Shown piece by piece: positions 10,848-22,300 of a DNA stretch of 64,000 nt (its first letter is position 1; the number at the start of each line of letters is the position of its first letter). Made by a program: the position numbers and the translations under genes. Below the pieces are notes generated by a model. The model saw only the letters and a program-made list of their open reading frames with translations. It did no database searches and was not told where the DNA came from. The stretch comes from Pycnopodia helianthoides. Taxonomy: Eukaryota; Echinodermata; Asteroidea; Forcipulatida; Asteriidae. The stretch spans positions 16,210,094 to 16,274,093 of the forward strand of contig CM063255.1 of NCBI GenBank assembly GCA_032158295.1, in the 5' to 3' direction.

Positions 10848-11388
10848 CACAGAATTGCGCCTGTGGTCACCATTCTTTGCTTACATGACAAATTTCTGTG
10901 CTAGCTGTGAGCCAAGAAGGCATGTGATCTATCACCACAGACACGTCTGTGGTGATCACAGACATATTATAATGTCTGTCGTCCCCCCCCCCCATGTCTG
11001 CGGTGCCGCCCCCAACTCCCTATAAAATTGGTACAGCGCCCTCAATGTAACAACCAGCCTCAAACATTTTATTTTGTACCACGTGATAACGAGATAAACA
11101 TGGCGGATTTGTTGAGTGATCAACATTTTACTTGCTGAAGGTGATCAGAACATAAAGTACCTCGATCTGCAGCTAGAGTGGACTTACAGCTAAATTGGAA
11201 ATAGAAATTGATAAGTAGAGACCGTTGCAGCTCTGGGGCAGTTTGTTGTTGGTGAGTAGTTATTAAAACTGTGACTAAATGGGGGTGATTTTGGAAGACG
11301 AAAATATTTTTCCTCGACCACCATTGATGTCGACTTCACTTCGGAACCAACATTGGATTGGCCTAGTAGTGCTAGCCCAGGGCCCAAT

Positions 11389-11531
11389 TTCATAGAGCTG
11401 CTTGAGCAGAAAATAATGCTTAACACGTGATGTGGTAGTTTGGCTGATAATCTTACTCTGGTAAGCATAATTTTGTTGTGCTCAGCTACTTTTTGTGCTT
11501 AATTTAAGCAGCTCTATATGAAACTGGGCCC
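11389..11531. mobile_element. Palindromic MITE, family D
   Basis: Starts GGGCCCAATTTCATAGAGCT and ends with the inverted AGCTCTATATGAAACTGGGC. Internal ACGTGATGTGGTAGTTTGG as in other copies. Confidence 0.75.
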
Positions 11532-11804
11532 AGGTTGGAACTTGGAGTTGGAGTTGGACCCCTCCGGGCGTTGCATACAAAACAAACGCGACAGAGTCAA
11601 GGGTATCTGTATCTGTTCGGTACTGCACACAAACTCCACTATCGGGATATCAATGGTGCAGGCGCGTGGTGGCTAGTAGTGGATTAGTAGTGGGCCCCCC
11701 GAATAAAGGTAGACATATGTATGTCATTTAATCTTGTCTTGAATGTGTCTATAGTAGGGGATTGGCGAACGTTAATTTAAAGGTATAATTTAAAGGTCCT
11801 GTAC

Positions 11805-12210
11805 CAGGGCTCGAATTTGACACTGGACCGCAGGCCCGAGGCCAGTGATTTTAGTACTGGGCCAGTAAACTCATGACCGGACAAGTCTGGCGGTCTTGTG
11901 TTTTCAATTCAATAACAATTTATGTAACTCACTCTATAATATCTTGGGAACAGAAACAAATTATGTTCAAATGTTGACTTTGAGTAATGATTAGAAATAT
12001 AGTAAGGCCTAATACCCTAAAAGACAAATAGGTAAATCTTCTCTTATATGTCTTAGTGCTTGTTCAATTAAATGCAAGTTAAACTGTGCAAGGAAGTCTT
12101 TTCTCAGTTTGAATCTGGTCTTGTAAAATTATTTCTGGTCCAGTAAACATTTTAAGATACAAGTCCTGTGGTCTTGTGGATTCCCCCCCCCCCCCCAAAT
12201 TCGAGCCCTG
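11805..12210. mobile_element. hAT-like non-autonomous transposon, 406 bp, TSD TGTAC
   Basis: Terminal inverted repeats CAGGGCTCGAATTTG and CAAATTCGAGCCCTG (right end read on the + strand as AAATTCGAGCCCTG). TGTAC flanks both ends (11800-11804 and 12211-12215), a 5-bp target duplication. CAGGG termini are typical of hAT elements. No transposase. Confidence 0.7.
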
Positions 12211-12954
12211 TGTACCATTGCTGAAATTTTGTTACAAACAATTTTCATATTTATACCTGATTTACTGTCCATAACTATACTTTTGAAAAGTCCATAAATA
12301 ACAAAGGTGACATCAGAGACATTATTCCAGAAAAAAAGGAAGATACACGCTTCCGATGCAAGCATCTTGTACTTATTGACGTGTGAGCTTTTGTGCGCAC
12401 GCAACTCTGATTGTGTTTTTCATCACTGAATCAAAACATTTTAATTAGTGTTAGTTCAGTATCGATGCTCTATTATTTTGTTATACAAAGCTAATGTGTC
12501 GATACCGTACTTGGTGTTAGTTATTACTTGAATTATTGTAAAAGAATTGATACCAATGCAGGCTTGGAATTACAATTTTTTTAGGGCAAGGCCACTCTTG
12601 CCTTGAAGTATTCAAAATTTTGGAGGGCACCAAGGCCAGTACCGGTGGTGGCACTGTGAGTGATGAATACAGTGCCACCACCGCAGAACACGAATAAGCA
12701 GCAAGCAGTGCGGAGTAAAAACAGCGCACTGCAGCGATGTACCAAAAAGACTTTGTAGGTACATTAGTGTTGCTGTTTCAGGGAATTGAATCGGGGCAAT
12801 TGTGTCAATCTGATGTTGAATTGTGTTCAAGCCGCGCTGGTGCCACCTCGTCAGTGACATATTTTTAGATGGCATTGCATTGTGTGTCCATTTCAAATGG
12901 CCGTGATAGAGCACTATATAATAACTGCATATTATTGATACAATTGTACCAATA

Positions 12955-13190
12955 GATGGATTGCACATGACGTCATTGATCACCATATTTGATGAAAAAC
13001 AATGGAAACGTGTACGCGCTACGCATGACTCTCAGCCAATGATAGCTCTTCACGCGTGTCTGTTGCGTCAAAAGATGGCAGCCAATGCAAGGGGTCTAAT
13101 GTTGGGGATATTTAGCTATTGAATGTAGAAAAAAAGAAAACAATCTATGTCACATTTTGAAGGTGTTTATTGGAATTTGTTTTTGTTCAG
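12955..13190 (+). promoter_or_regulatory. Promoter-like cluster upstream of DIDO1/PHF3 exon
   Basis: Holds TGACGTCA (12968-12975), a CCAAT box (AGCCAATG, about 13035), CACGCGTG and a YY1-like AAGATGGCAG (about 13073), all within 120 bases before the exon with the candidate ATG. A diverged inverted copy of part of this text occurs at about 60720-60840, so it may be a dispersed repeat with promoter-like motifs. Supports, weakly, an independent gene 2 promoter. Confidence 0.3.
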
Positions 13191-13396
13191 GGTGATCTTT
13201 GCTGCCGGTCTCGCTCAAGAACGTCCCAGACCATGGACAGCGTTCCGGCTGTTACGGAGAAACATCATCGGCAACGGTCATCAGCGAGTCGGCCAACGTC
13301 GTTGTCCAGCGCCTGACCTCGGGCAGTCCCATCTGGAACCTGACCGCCACGGAGGGGGAGGGGGAGGGGGAGGCGGAGGGAGAGACGGAAGGGGAG
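13191..13396 (+). CDS. DIDO1: DIDO1/PHF3 exon with candidate start (frame break)
   Basis: Follows TTTTTGTTCAG and ends at GTAATG in phase 0. ATG at 13233 has a strong context (ACCATGG) and opens MDSVPAVTEK; that frame stops at about 13313. One base back, the frame reads SSATVISESANVVVQRLTSG, then SPIWNLTATE and a GEGEAEGE run that joins the next exon in frame. One missing base near 13255-13270 reconciles both. Reading upstream of the ATG is open to 13191, so this could also be an internal exon of a longer SRA-fused transcript. Confidence 0.5.
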
Positions 13397-16300
13397 GTAA
13401 TGGGTTGCTCATTCCCGGATTTCTCATCCATGTTGCTCCCCAGTGCAAAGGAGATATTACTTGGCGCTTGCATGGATGTTAGTGGGATGGTTGGTGATGA
13501 CAAACATGGTGTGATCATGATGTTTGATTTGCTGTGTGTATGTGTTGATTTGTGTTTTTGTGTGTGTGTTTGGTGTGTGTGTGTGTGTTGTGTGTGTGTG
13601 TGTGAGTAGATATACACATTCAAACCGGGGACCTATAACAAAAGAGGACAATAGGGTCCCCGTTTGGGGAAAGGTCCCCAGTTGGAAAACGTGTACAAAA
13701 CCAATGAGAGCTGTTGCCAAAAAGAGAGTACAAACAAAAGAGGGACAATAGGAGGTCCCCGATTGCAGGTGTTTACACACGTGTGTGTGTGTGTGTGTGT
13801 GTGTGTGATCTTTTAGTTTACGTGATATGACTCTGGCAGTAGTATCTTTTTTCCTTTATGCAGACAACCTTTTAACCCTGTGTGACACCATAAAAAAAAA
13901 ACTCACAGTCTTGCACCATCTCTCACTTCTTGAGTGTCAGTTTGATATTAGCGTGTAATACATTTTTGTGGAGAACCCAATCACTTTTAAAATCACCCAA
14001 GGCATTTGATATAGACCCTTAATCCTTATTACTAAATAAAATCATTTCAAGCAAATGCTAAATGCTGTGATCCTTACACGTGAAGCGGTGACACACTGAG
14101 CACGTCCTGGTCGTTCTTGGTCGCAGTCCTCTTGGACAGGTTTCACAAAGAGCTTAGATTGATCTTAACTCGCGTGAGTGCGTCTTAGCTCAATCTTGCA
14201 AGGCGCGTACTTGTTTTTTGTGTACATGTACATCCGGGCTATTCAAAGGGGGATCACCATTTTGACAAGTTTGACCACTATTGCAGTATTGACAACCGAT
14301 CTTAAGATGAATCTTGGTGCCGTTGTGAAAATCGAGCTCAGGCCTGTGATTTGTCTCTATCTTGGTTTTCAACCCTCTCACTTTGTGACCATTCCTATCA
14401 TCCACTTCAGATCAAAATCACACTAATCATAATCATTAAGATAAAACCGTTTTAGATGCCCAAGATTAAACAGCTTAGGGCTTTTAAAACCAAAGATAAA
14501 CACCAAGTAAAACAAAACATCCGAGGACCTCGTTTCAATTCAGCGTGCTTAAGCTAAACTTCAAAAATGTTGGTCAAGAATGCCCCACAGTTTTGAAAAA
14601 ATCCTGGGAAGAACCCTGTTCATATCCCACTCTAGTAAAAAAAAAAAAAAAAAATTACTTAAGATTTACCCTGTCCGTATTCCTTGTGGTTTTATTACTG
14701 GTTTAGATTCTGTTAGGTTTCTTCCCCAACCTTTTGTGTGATATGTAAGTGTGCGTGATTGCAGTACTTCATGTCGCATGTGTCCTTGAAAATTGTGCAT
14801 GTAAATAATGCCCCCCAGCGTTTCATGGTTTAACCCTCCTACTGTCAGTGACTCTTGGCAACATTTTCCAGTGAGTTGACCAACCATTTGAAACCATTCG
14901 ACTGCCAAGGTTGTGTATGGTGGCACAACTGTGCCCAGAACTCACTGTGTACTGTGTACATGCATTCCCTCATGGTATCATATTGCAGGCTGGCATAGTT
15001 TATCTATCATTCAAAACACAGTGAATGGTATTGAATGGTCAGACAGCAAGAGGTTAAGGTATTATACAGGATTGGTAAGGATAAAAAACCAGCATCGTAT
15101 GTTTTTAAACCGGAAGCTGACTGAGTATGAAGTTCATACTAGAACCATTTTTTTCTTTGAAATATTTCCCTCTGAAATGAAGTCATATTCAAGAAAACTG
15201 TAACTGAAAACCTTTAAAAAAAAACCGCAACAGCTGATTTTGAGGACAATGTGTTTACATGCTGAAAATTGTGCATGGTTTTTCACTATTTTCTCCTGTC
15301 CTCACAACGAATTAAGCCCAAATTTTCACAGGTTTGAAGACAATGTGTTTACATGCTGAAATTGTGCATGGTTTTTCACTATTTTCTCCTGTCTCACAAC
15401 GAATTAAGCCCAAATTTTCACAGGTTTGAAGACAATGTGTTTACATGCTGAAATTGTGCATGGTTTTTCACTATTTTCTCCTGTCCTCACAACGAATTAA
15501 GCCCAAATTTTCACAGGTTTGAAGACAATGTGTTTACATGCTGAAATTGTGCATGGTTTTTCACTATTTTCTCCTGTCCTCACAACGAATTAAGCCCAAA
15601 TTTTCACAGGTTTGAAGACAATGTGTTTACATGCTGATAATTGTGCATGGTTTTTCACTATTTTCTCCTGTCCTCACAACGAATTAAGCCCAAATTTTCA
15701 CAGGTTTGAAGACAATGTGTTTACATGCTGATAATTGTGCATGGTTTTTCACTATTTTCTCCTGTCCTCACAACGAATTAAGCCCAAATTTTCACAGGTT
15801 TGAAGACAATGTGTTTACATGCTGAAATTGTGCATGGTTTTTCACTATTTTCTCCTGTCCTCACAACGAATTAAGCCCAAATTTTCACAGGTTTGAAGAC
15901 AATGTGTTTACATGCTGATAATTGTGCATGGTTTTTCACTATTTTCTCCTGTCCTCACAACGAATTAAGCCCAAATTTTCACAGGTTTGAAGACAATGTG
16001 TTTACATGCTGATAATTGTGCATGGTTTTTTCACTATTTTCTCCTGTCCTCACAACGAATTAAGCCCAAATTTTCACAGGTTTGAAGACAATGTGTTTAC
16101 ATGCTGAAATTGTGCATGGTTTTTCACTATTTTCTCCTGTCCTCACAACGAATTAAGCCCAAATTTTCACAGGTTTGAAGACAATGTGTTTACATGCTGA
16201 AATTGTGCATGGTTTTTCACTATTTTCTCCTGTCCTCACAACGAATTAAGCCCAAATTTTCACAGGTTTGAAGACAATGTGTTTACATGCTGAAATTGTG

Positions 16301-19300
16301 CATGGTTTTTCACTATTTTCTCCTGTCCTCACAACGAATTAAGCCCAAATTTTCACAGGTTTGAAGACAATGTGTTTACATGCTGAAATTGTGCATGGTT
16401 TTTCACTATTTTCTCCTGTCCTCACAACGAATTAAGCCCAAATTTTCACAGGTTTGAAGACAATGTGTTTACATGCTGAAATTGTGCATGGTTTTTCACT
16501 ATTTTCTCCTGTCCTCACAACGAATTAAGCCCAAATTTTCACAGGTTTGAAGACAATGTGTTTACATGCTGAAATTGTGCATGGTTTTTTCACTATTTTC
16601 TCCTGTCCTCACAACGAATTAAGCCCAAATTTTCACAGGTTTGAAGACAATGTGTTTACATGCTGAAATTGTGCATGGTTTTTTCACTATTTTCTCCTGT
16701 CCTCACAACGAATTAAGCCCAAATTTTCACAGGTTTGAAGACAATGTGTTTACATGCTGAAATTGTGCATGGTTTTTCACTATTTTCTCCTGTCCTCACA
16801 ACGAATTAAGCCCAAATTTTCACAGGTTTGAAGACAATGTGTTTACATGCTGATAATTGTGCATGGTTTTTCACTATTTTCTCCTGTCCTCACAACGAAT
16901 TAAGCCCAAATTTTCACAGGTTTGAAGACAATGTGTTTACATGCTGATAATTGTGCATGGTTTTTCACTATTTTCTCCTGTCCTCACAACGAATTAAGCC
17001 CAAATTTTCACAGGTTTGAAGACAATGTGTTTACATGCTGAAATTGTGCATGGTTTTTCACTATTTTCTCCTGTCCCACAACGAATTAAGCCCAAATTTT
17101 CACAGGTTTGAAGACAATGTGTTTACATGCTGATAATTGTGCATGGTTTTTCACTATTTTCTCCTGTCCTCACAACGAATTAAGCCCAAATTTTCACAGG
17201 TTTGAAGACAATGTGTTTACATGCTGATAATTGTGCATGGTTTTTCACTATTTTCTCCTGTCCTCACAACGAATTAAGCCCAAATTTTCACAGGTTTGAA
17301 GACAATGTGTTTACATGCTGATAATTGTGCATGGTTTTTTCACTATTTTCTCCTGTCCTCACAACGAATTAAGCCCAAATTTTCACAGGTTTGAAGACAA
17401 TGTGTTTACATGCTGATAATTGTGCATGGTTTTTCACTATTTTCTCCTGTCCTCACAACGAATTAAGCCCAAATTTTCACAGGTTTGAAGACAATGTGTT
17501 TACATGCTGAAATTGTGCATGGTTTTTCACTATTTTCTCCTGTCCTCACAACGAATTAAGCCCAAATTTTCACAGGTTTGAAGACAATGTGTTTACATGC
17601 TGATAATTGTGCATGGTTTTTCACTATTTTCTCCTGTCCTCACAACGAATTAAGCCCAAATTTTCACAGGTTTGAAGACAATGTGTTTACATGCTGATAA
17701 TTGTGCATGGTTTTTTCACTATTTTCTCCTGTCCTCACAACGAATTAAGCCCAAATTTTCACAGGTTTGAAGACAATGTGTTTACATGCTGAAATTGTGC
17801 ATGGTTTTTCACTATTTTCTCCTGTCCTCACAACGAATTAAGCCCAAATTTTCACAGGTTTGAAGACAATGTGTTTACATGCTGAAATTGTGCATGGTTT
17901 TTCACTATTTTCTCCTGTCCTCACAACGAATTAAGCCCAAATTTTCACAGGTTTGAAGACAATGTGTTTACATGCTGAAATTGTGCATGGTTTTTCACTA
18001 TTTTCTCCTGTCCTCACAAACGAATTAAGCCCAAATTTTCACAGGTTTGAAGACAATGTGTTTACATGCTGAAATTGTGCATGGTTTTTCACTATTTTCT
18101 CCTGTCCTCACAACGAATTAAGCCCAAATTTTCACAGGTTTGAAGACAATGTGTTTACATGCTGAAATTGTGCATGGTTTTTCACTATTTTCTCCTGTCC
18201 TCACAACGAATTAAGCCCAAATTTTCACAGGTTTGAAGACAATGTGTTTACATGCTGAAATTGTGCATGGTTTTTCACTATTTTCTCCTGTCCTCACAAC
18301 GAATTAAGCCCAAATTTTCACAGGTTTGAAGACAATGTGTTTACATGCTGAAATTGTGCATGGTTTTTCACTATTTTCTCCTGTCCTCACAACGAATTAA
18401 GCCCAAATTTTCACAGGTTTGAAGACAATGTGTTTACATGCTGAAATTGTGCATGGTTTTTCACTATTTTCTCCTGTCCTCACAACGAATTAAGCCCAAA
18501 TTTTCACAGGTTTGAAGACAATGTGTTTACATGCTGAAATTGTGCATGGTTTTTCACTATTTTCTCCTGTCCTCACAACGAATTAAGCCCAAATTTTCAC
18601 AGGTTTGAAGACAATGTGTTTACATGCTGAAATTGTGCATGGTTTTTCACTATTTTCTCCTGACTCACACAACGAATTAAGCCCAAATTTTCACAGGTTT
18701 GTTTTTTCATGTATATGGTTGATCACACAAAACATGAATAGGCAGCGTCGTTACAACACAATGGGGGAGAACAGCTGCTTCCTTTTCGAGTGTTTTTTAA
18801 ACGTGAAAGTAAACTAAAAAATTGTTTCCTTTTTTGTTTTCAGAGCAAAGATGACGCCAACCTCTATAATCTTCCGAGCACATCCTCCCTCCTGACCGAG
18901 GCGCAGATTCAACGAATCGGCCAAGCCCTCACTGCCCCCGATGACCCTGCCAGGAGAAGCGACCCAACGGCCCATCACCAGCAGGAGCTCGGGGCCGTCG
19001 ATGCCCCCATGAAGACCGGGGGCGCAGATGTCCAGCTGGGGTTCCCGATGTCCAAGACGGGCAACGCAGCGAGCTGTGACAGCCTGGATCGGTTTATGAA
19101 CGAGGACAACCCCATGCTGGGTGAAAGCGACCACTTGGGGGACCAGCTACTCTTGACAGCATCAAGTAAAATGAAATTCCTTTTTAGGCCATTGATTTGT
19201 CAGGAATAGATAGTTCCCAACTTGAAGGTGTGTCAAGCGTTCTTATTTGTCTACGCGGCCAAGTGGTTCACCGACCAATCATGCAAGAAATGTGAAAAAA

Positions 19301-22300
19301 CTTTTTCCTGCCACACGTGGTGTTTGCGTAAAAAGCATAGTGGTGCGTTGAAAAAAACTACCATCATTGCCCGTATGACGGACTTGACACTGTGTGATGG
19401 ACTTGACAGGACTTGTCAAGTGGGAACTATCTAGTTTCGTTGTTTTTGCCCTCCACGCCTTAAAATACCCCTTGACTACTGGCCAGAATCAAGTATTCAA
19501 AACATTGTGCCAGCAATATCACAACCCAAACAAATCCCAGGCTCAATTTTATAGAGCTGCTTGAATCAACCCTTTCAGCACCAATGGCAGCTTTTGTCAA
19601 CTTTGCACTACACCCTGCTTCAACTCCATTGGTGACTTTAGTCGACTGTGCACTATACCCTGCTTGAGCCCCAATGGCGACTTTAGTCGACTGTGCACTA
19701 TACCCTGCTTGAGCCCCAATGGCGACTTTAGTCAACTGTGCACTATACCCTGCTTGAGCCCCAATGGCGACTTTAGTCGACTGTGCACTATACCCTGCTT
19801 GAGCCCCAATGGCGACTTTAGTGGACAGTGCACTATACCCTGCTTGAGCCCCAATGGCGACTTTAGTGGACTGTGCACTATACCCTGCTTGAGCCCCAAT
19901 GGCGACTTAAGTCAACTGTGCACTATACCCTGCTTGAGCCCCAATGGCGACTTTAGTCAACTGTGCACTAAACCCTGCTTGAGCCCCAATGGCGACTTTA
20001 GTCGACTGTGCACTATACCCTGCTTGAGCCCCAATGGCGACTTTAGTCGACTGTGCACTATACCCTGCTTGAGCCCCAATGGCGACTTTAGTCGACTGTG
20101 CACTAAACCCTGCTTGAGCCCCAATGGCGACTTTAGTCGACTGTGCACTATACCCTGCTTGAGCCCAAATAATGACTTTAGTCAACTGTGCAATATATCC
20201 TGCTTTTATAGCCCCAATGGCGACTTGATTTGACCAAGATATGGCGCAAAAAAGCACTCAAGCCTGGGCGTTAAGGTAACTTGTTAAAAGTTGTAGTTCT
20301 GTCCATGTTCACCCTCCATACCCAAGCTTACTATGGTTGGAAAGAGAAAGATCGGATCTTTCCAATGATTGTAAAACAATAGAAGGTTACTTTTGTGTAT
20401 TTTCTTCAAATTGGAGTGGAAAGATCAGAAATGCCAAACACCTACGGAGCACCCTGTGTACAAAAAAGTGTTTGGGTTCACAGAACACACCGATGAAACA
20501 AAAGACCAAGGACTTTAATATTTACAGACTTTACTTTACTGAAAGCTTTTTCAATTCCAAAATCTCCACCTTTAAGTTCAACAATTATTTTTTTAAAAGA
20601 ATTAAATATTTTAGGTCTTGAAAACAGCATTTCTTGTCAGGTGATAGTTCTGAGCTGAAAGAGCTGTGGTCTGGTGGATATTTTCTTTCTATTTGAGCTT
20701 TGCTTAATTTTTCTTTTAATGCAGATGACTCACTCAAATTGGAAATCCCTGGGGTGTTGGACCTCTCAGGAGAGAGTCTAGAGACTTGTCGACTTCTTGA
20801 GGAGGTCATCAACTCTAATATACTGACGGGGGACATCAAGAGCGAAAACCTGGATGTACAAGTGGCAGCCACTGCTGTGGTGACGACCAGCGAGGATGGC
20901 GACACATCAGCTGGGGAAGGGATCAAACAGAAAGGACGAGGAGGAGGAGGAGGAGAAAGAAGCAGAGCGAGGACGAGAAGGCCGTGCCGCTGAGACGGAG
21001 CGGAAGGCACAGGAAGATGGAGGAGGCCAAGGCTGAGATAAAGGAAGCGGAGGAAGACAAAAAGGACAAGTCGGCCGTTGTGAAGACCGAGGTTCAGGAT
21101 GAGAAGCCGAGTAAAGTCAAAGATACCAAAGAGACTTCCAAGAAGGCGAAGAGAACAAAGGTTCAGGCGGAAAAGTTAAAACATTCAAAGTCGATGGGAG
21201 ATTCCGAAGATGGCGACGGTGAAGATACCTTGTCGCAGGGTTCAGACACCTCAAAGGAAGTAAGGAAGAAACGCTCGTACCGGAAACGGAAACAAAGTAA
21301 AGAAGACCCTGATGAGGATATTAATAAGACTCTTAAACAGCTCCAGATAGAGTTGAAGATGATGCAGGAGGAGTCCAAGGGTGTTGAAACTCCCAAAGAA
21401 GGTCATCAACTGGGACAAGAAGGATCTCATCAAGGAAGTCCACCAGAAGACGCACTAAAGAGAGCAAACTCTCAATCCAAAGACACTCGCAGGCGCAGTG
21501 AAGATGGTCAGGCCTCCAGGTCTGATCATACGTATGAGCGACGGAGATCGGGATCAACTTCGGAAACAGCGCCCTCGCTTTTCACCCCTGATAATGCAGT
21601 TTTTATCAAGCTGGGCTCCCCGAAGGAAGGCGAGGGAGAAAGACCGGGACGGACGATGGAGACAAGGAGGAGGGACAGAGTCATGTCCTGGTCTCAACTA
21701 AAAAATAAAGGTATAAATACACATGCAATCAGGAGTCATTTACTCCGCCACAACAAAAGTGATGAAGGTTTTCGTTGTGTTTATTTTTATGTCAAGTAAT
21801 AAACCATAAAGGAAACTGACAGGGTAAATTTTAAAATAATTTGGGGTTGACCAAAGAAAAATTGATTCGAGCGGGATTTGAACCAACGACCTCCGGATAA
21901 ACGTGCCAGTGCTCTACCAATTTGAACCAACGACCTCCGGATAAACGTGCCAGTGCTCTACCAATTTGGCGTTCTTCCTATTTGATCAATATATATCTTT
22001 GTTCGGGGCTGCCAGTCAGAAGCCAGACAACCGTTAACTGCCGTGTAGCCAGGGATCACACCCAAGTTAATGATCAGGCATGAGAATCTTCTGGATTTTT
22101 CTGGATTTCCGGATTTTCCACTTCAAAATATGTGGTCTCCGAGTTCAGTGTGAATTTGATATAAAATTTGGGGGGGGGTGGGGTATGGTGGTATACCTGT
22201 ACATTTCTCTAAACTCTCTTCAGAAATTGTAAGTTTACTAATTTCAAATGTCAATGAATAAACCACAAGGGAAACTGACTGTAATTTGGGGTTGAACAAA

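Larger units (their letters stand above)
7616..13190 (+). other. Non-coding stretch between SRA exon 8 and DIDO1/PHF3 exon
   Basis: Intergenic if gene 1 stops at 7615, otherwise intron. Holds the 115-bp array (8090-8530), AT-rich DNA with no recognised gene (8530-9790), a C-rich tract (9795-9962), two adjoining family A MITEs (10122-10847), a family D MITE and a hAT-like element (11805-12210). From 12210 to 12955 I see no gene. Confidence 0.6.
13397..18843 (+). other. DIDO1/PHF3 intron, mainly satellite DNA
   Basis: Holds TG runs, a foldback element at about 14135-14425 (AGCTTAGATTGATCTTAA family, also at 35709-35865 and 46803-46870), a TTAACCCTC-type MITE (14826-15057) and the 93-bp array. 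No exon seen. Confidence 0.7.

Noticed and set aside
13457..13780. Long minus-strand ORFs with THTHT-type repeats
   Set aside because: They are translations of the TG microsatellite.
19664..20233. 189-residue open frame with a Cys-containing 15-residue repeat (PCLSPNGDFSRLCTI)
   Set aside because: It is a 45-bp minisatellite, open on both strands because 45 is a multiple of three. It lies in an intron and has no splice sites that fit the flanking exons.
20925..20965. Programmed ribosomal frameshifting at the GGA run
   Set aside because: No slippery heptamer plus structure seen, and seven other sites show the same one-base step in unrelated contexts, so missing bases are the simpler cause.
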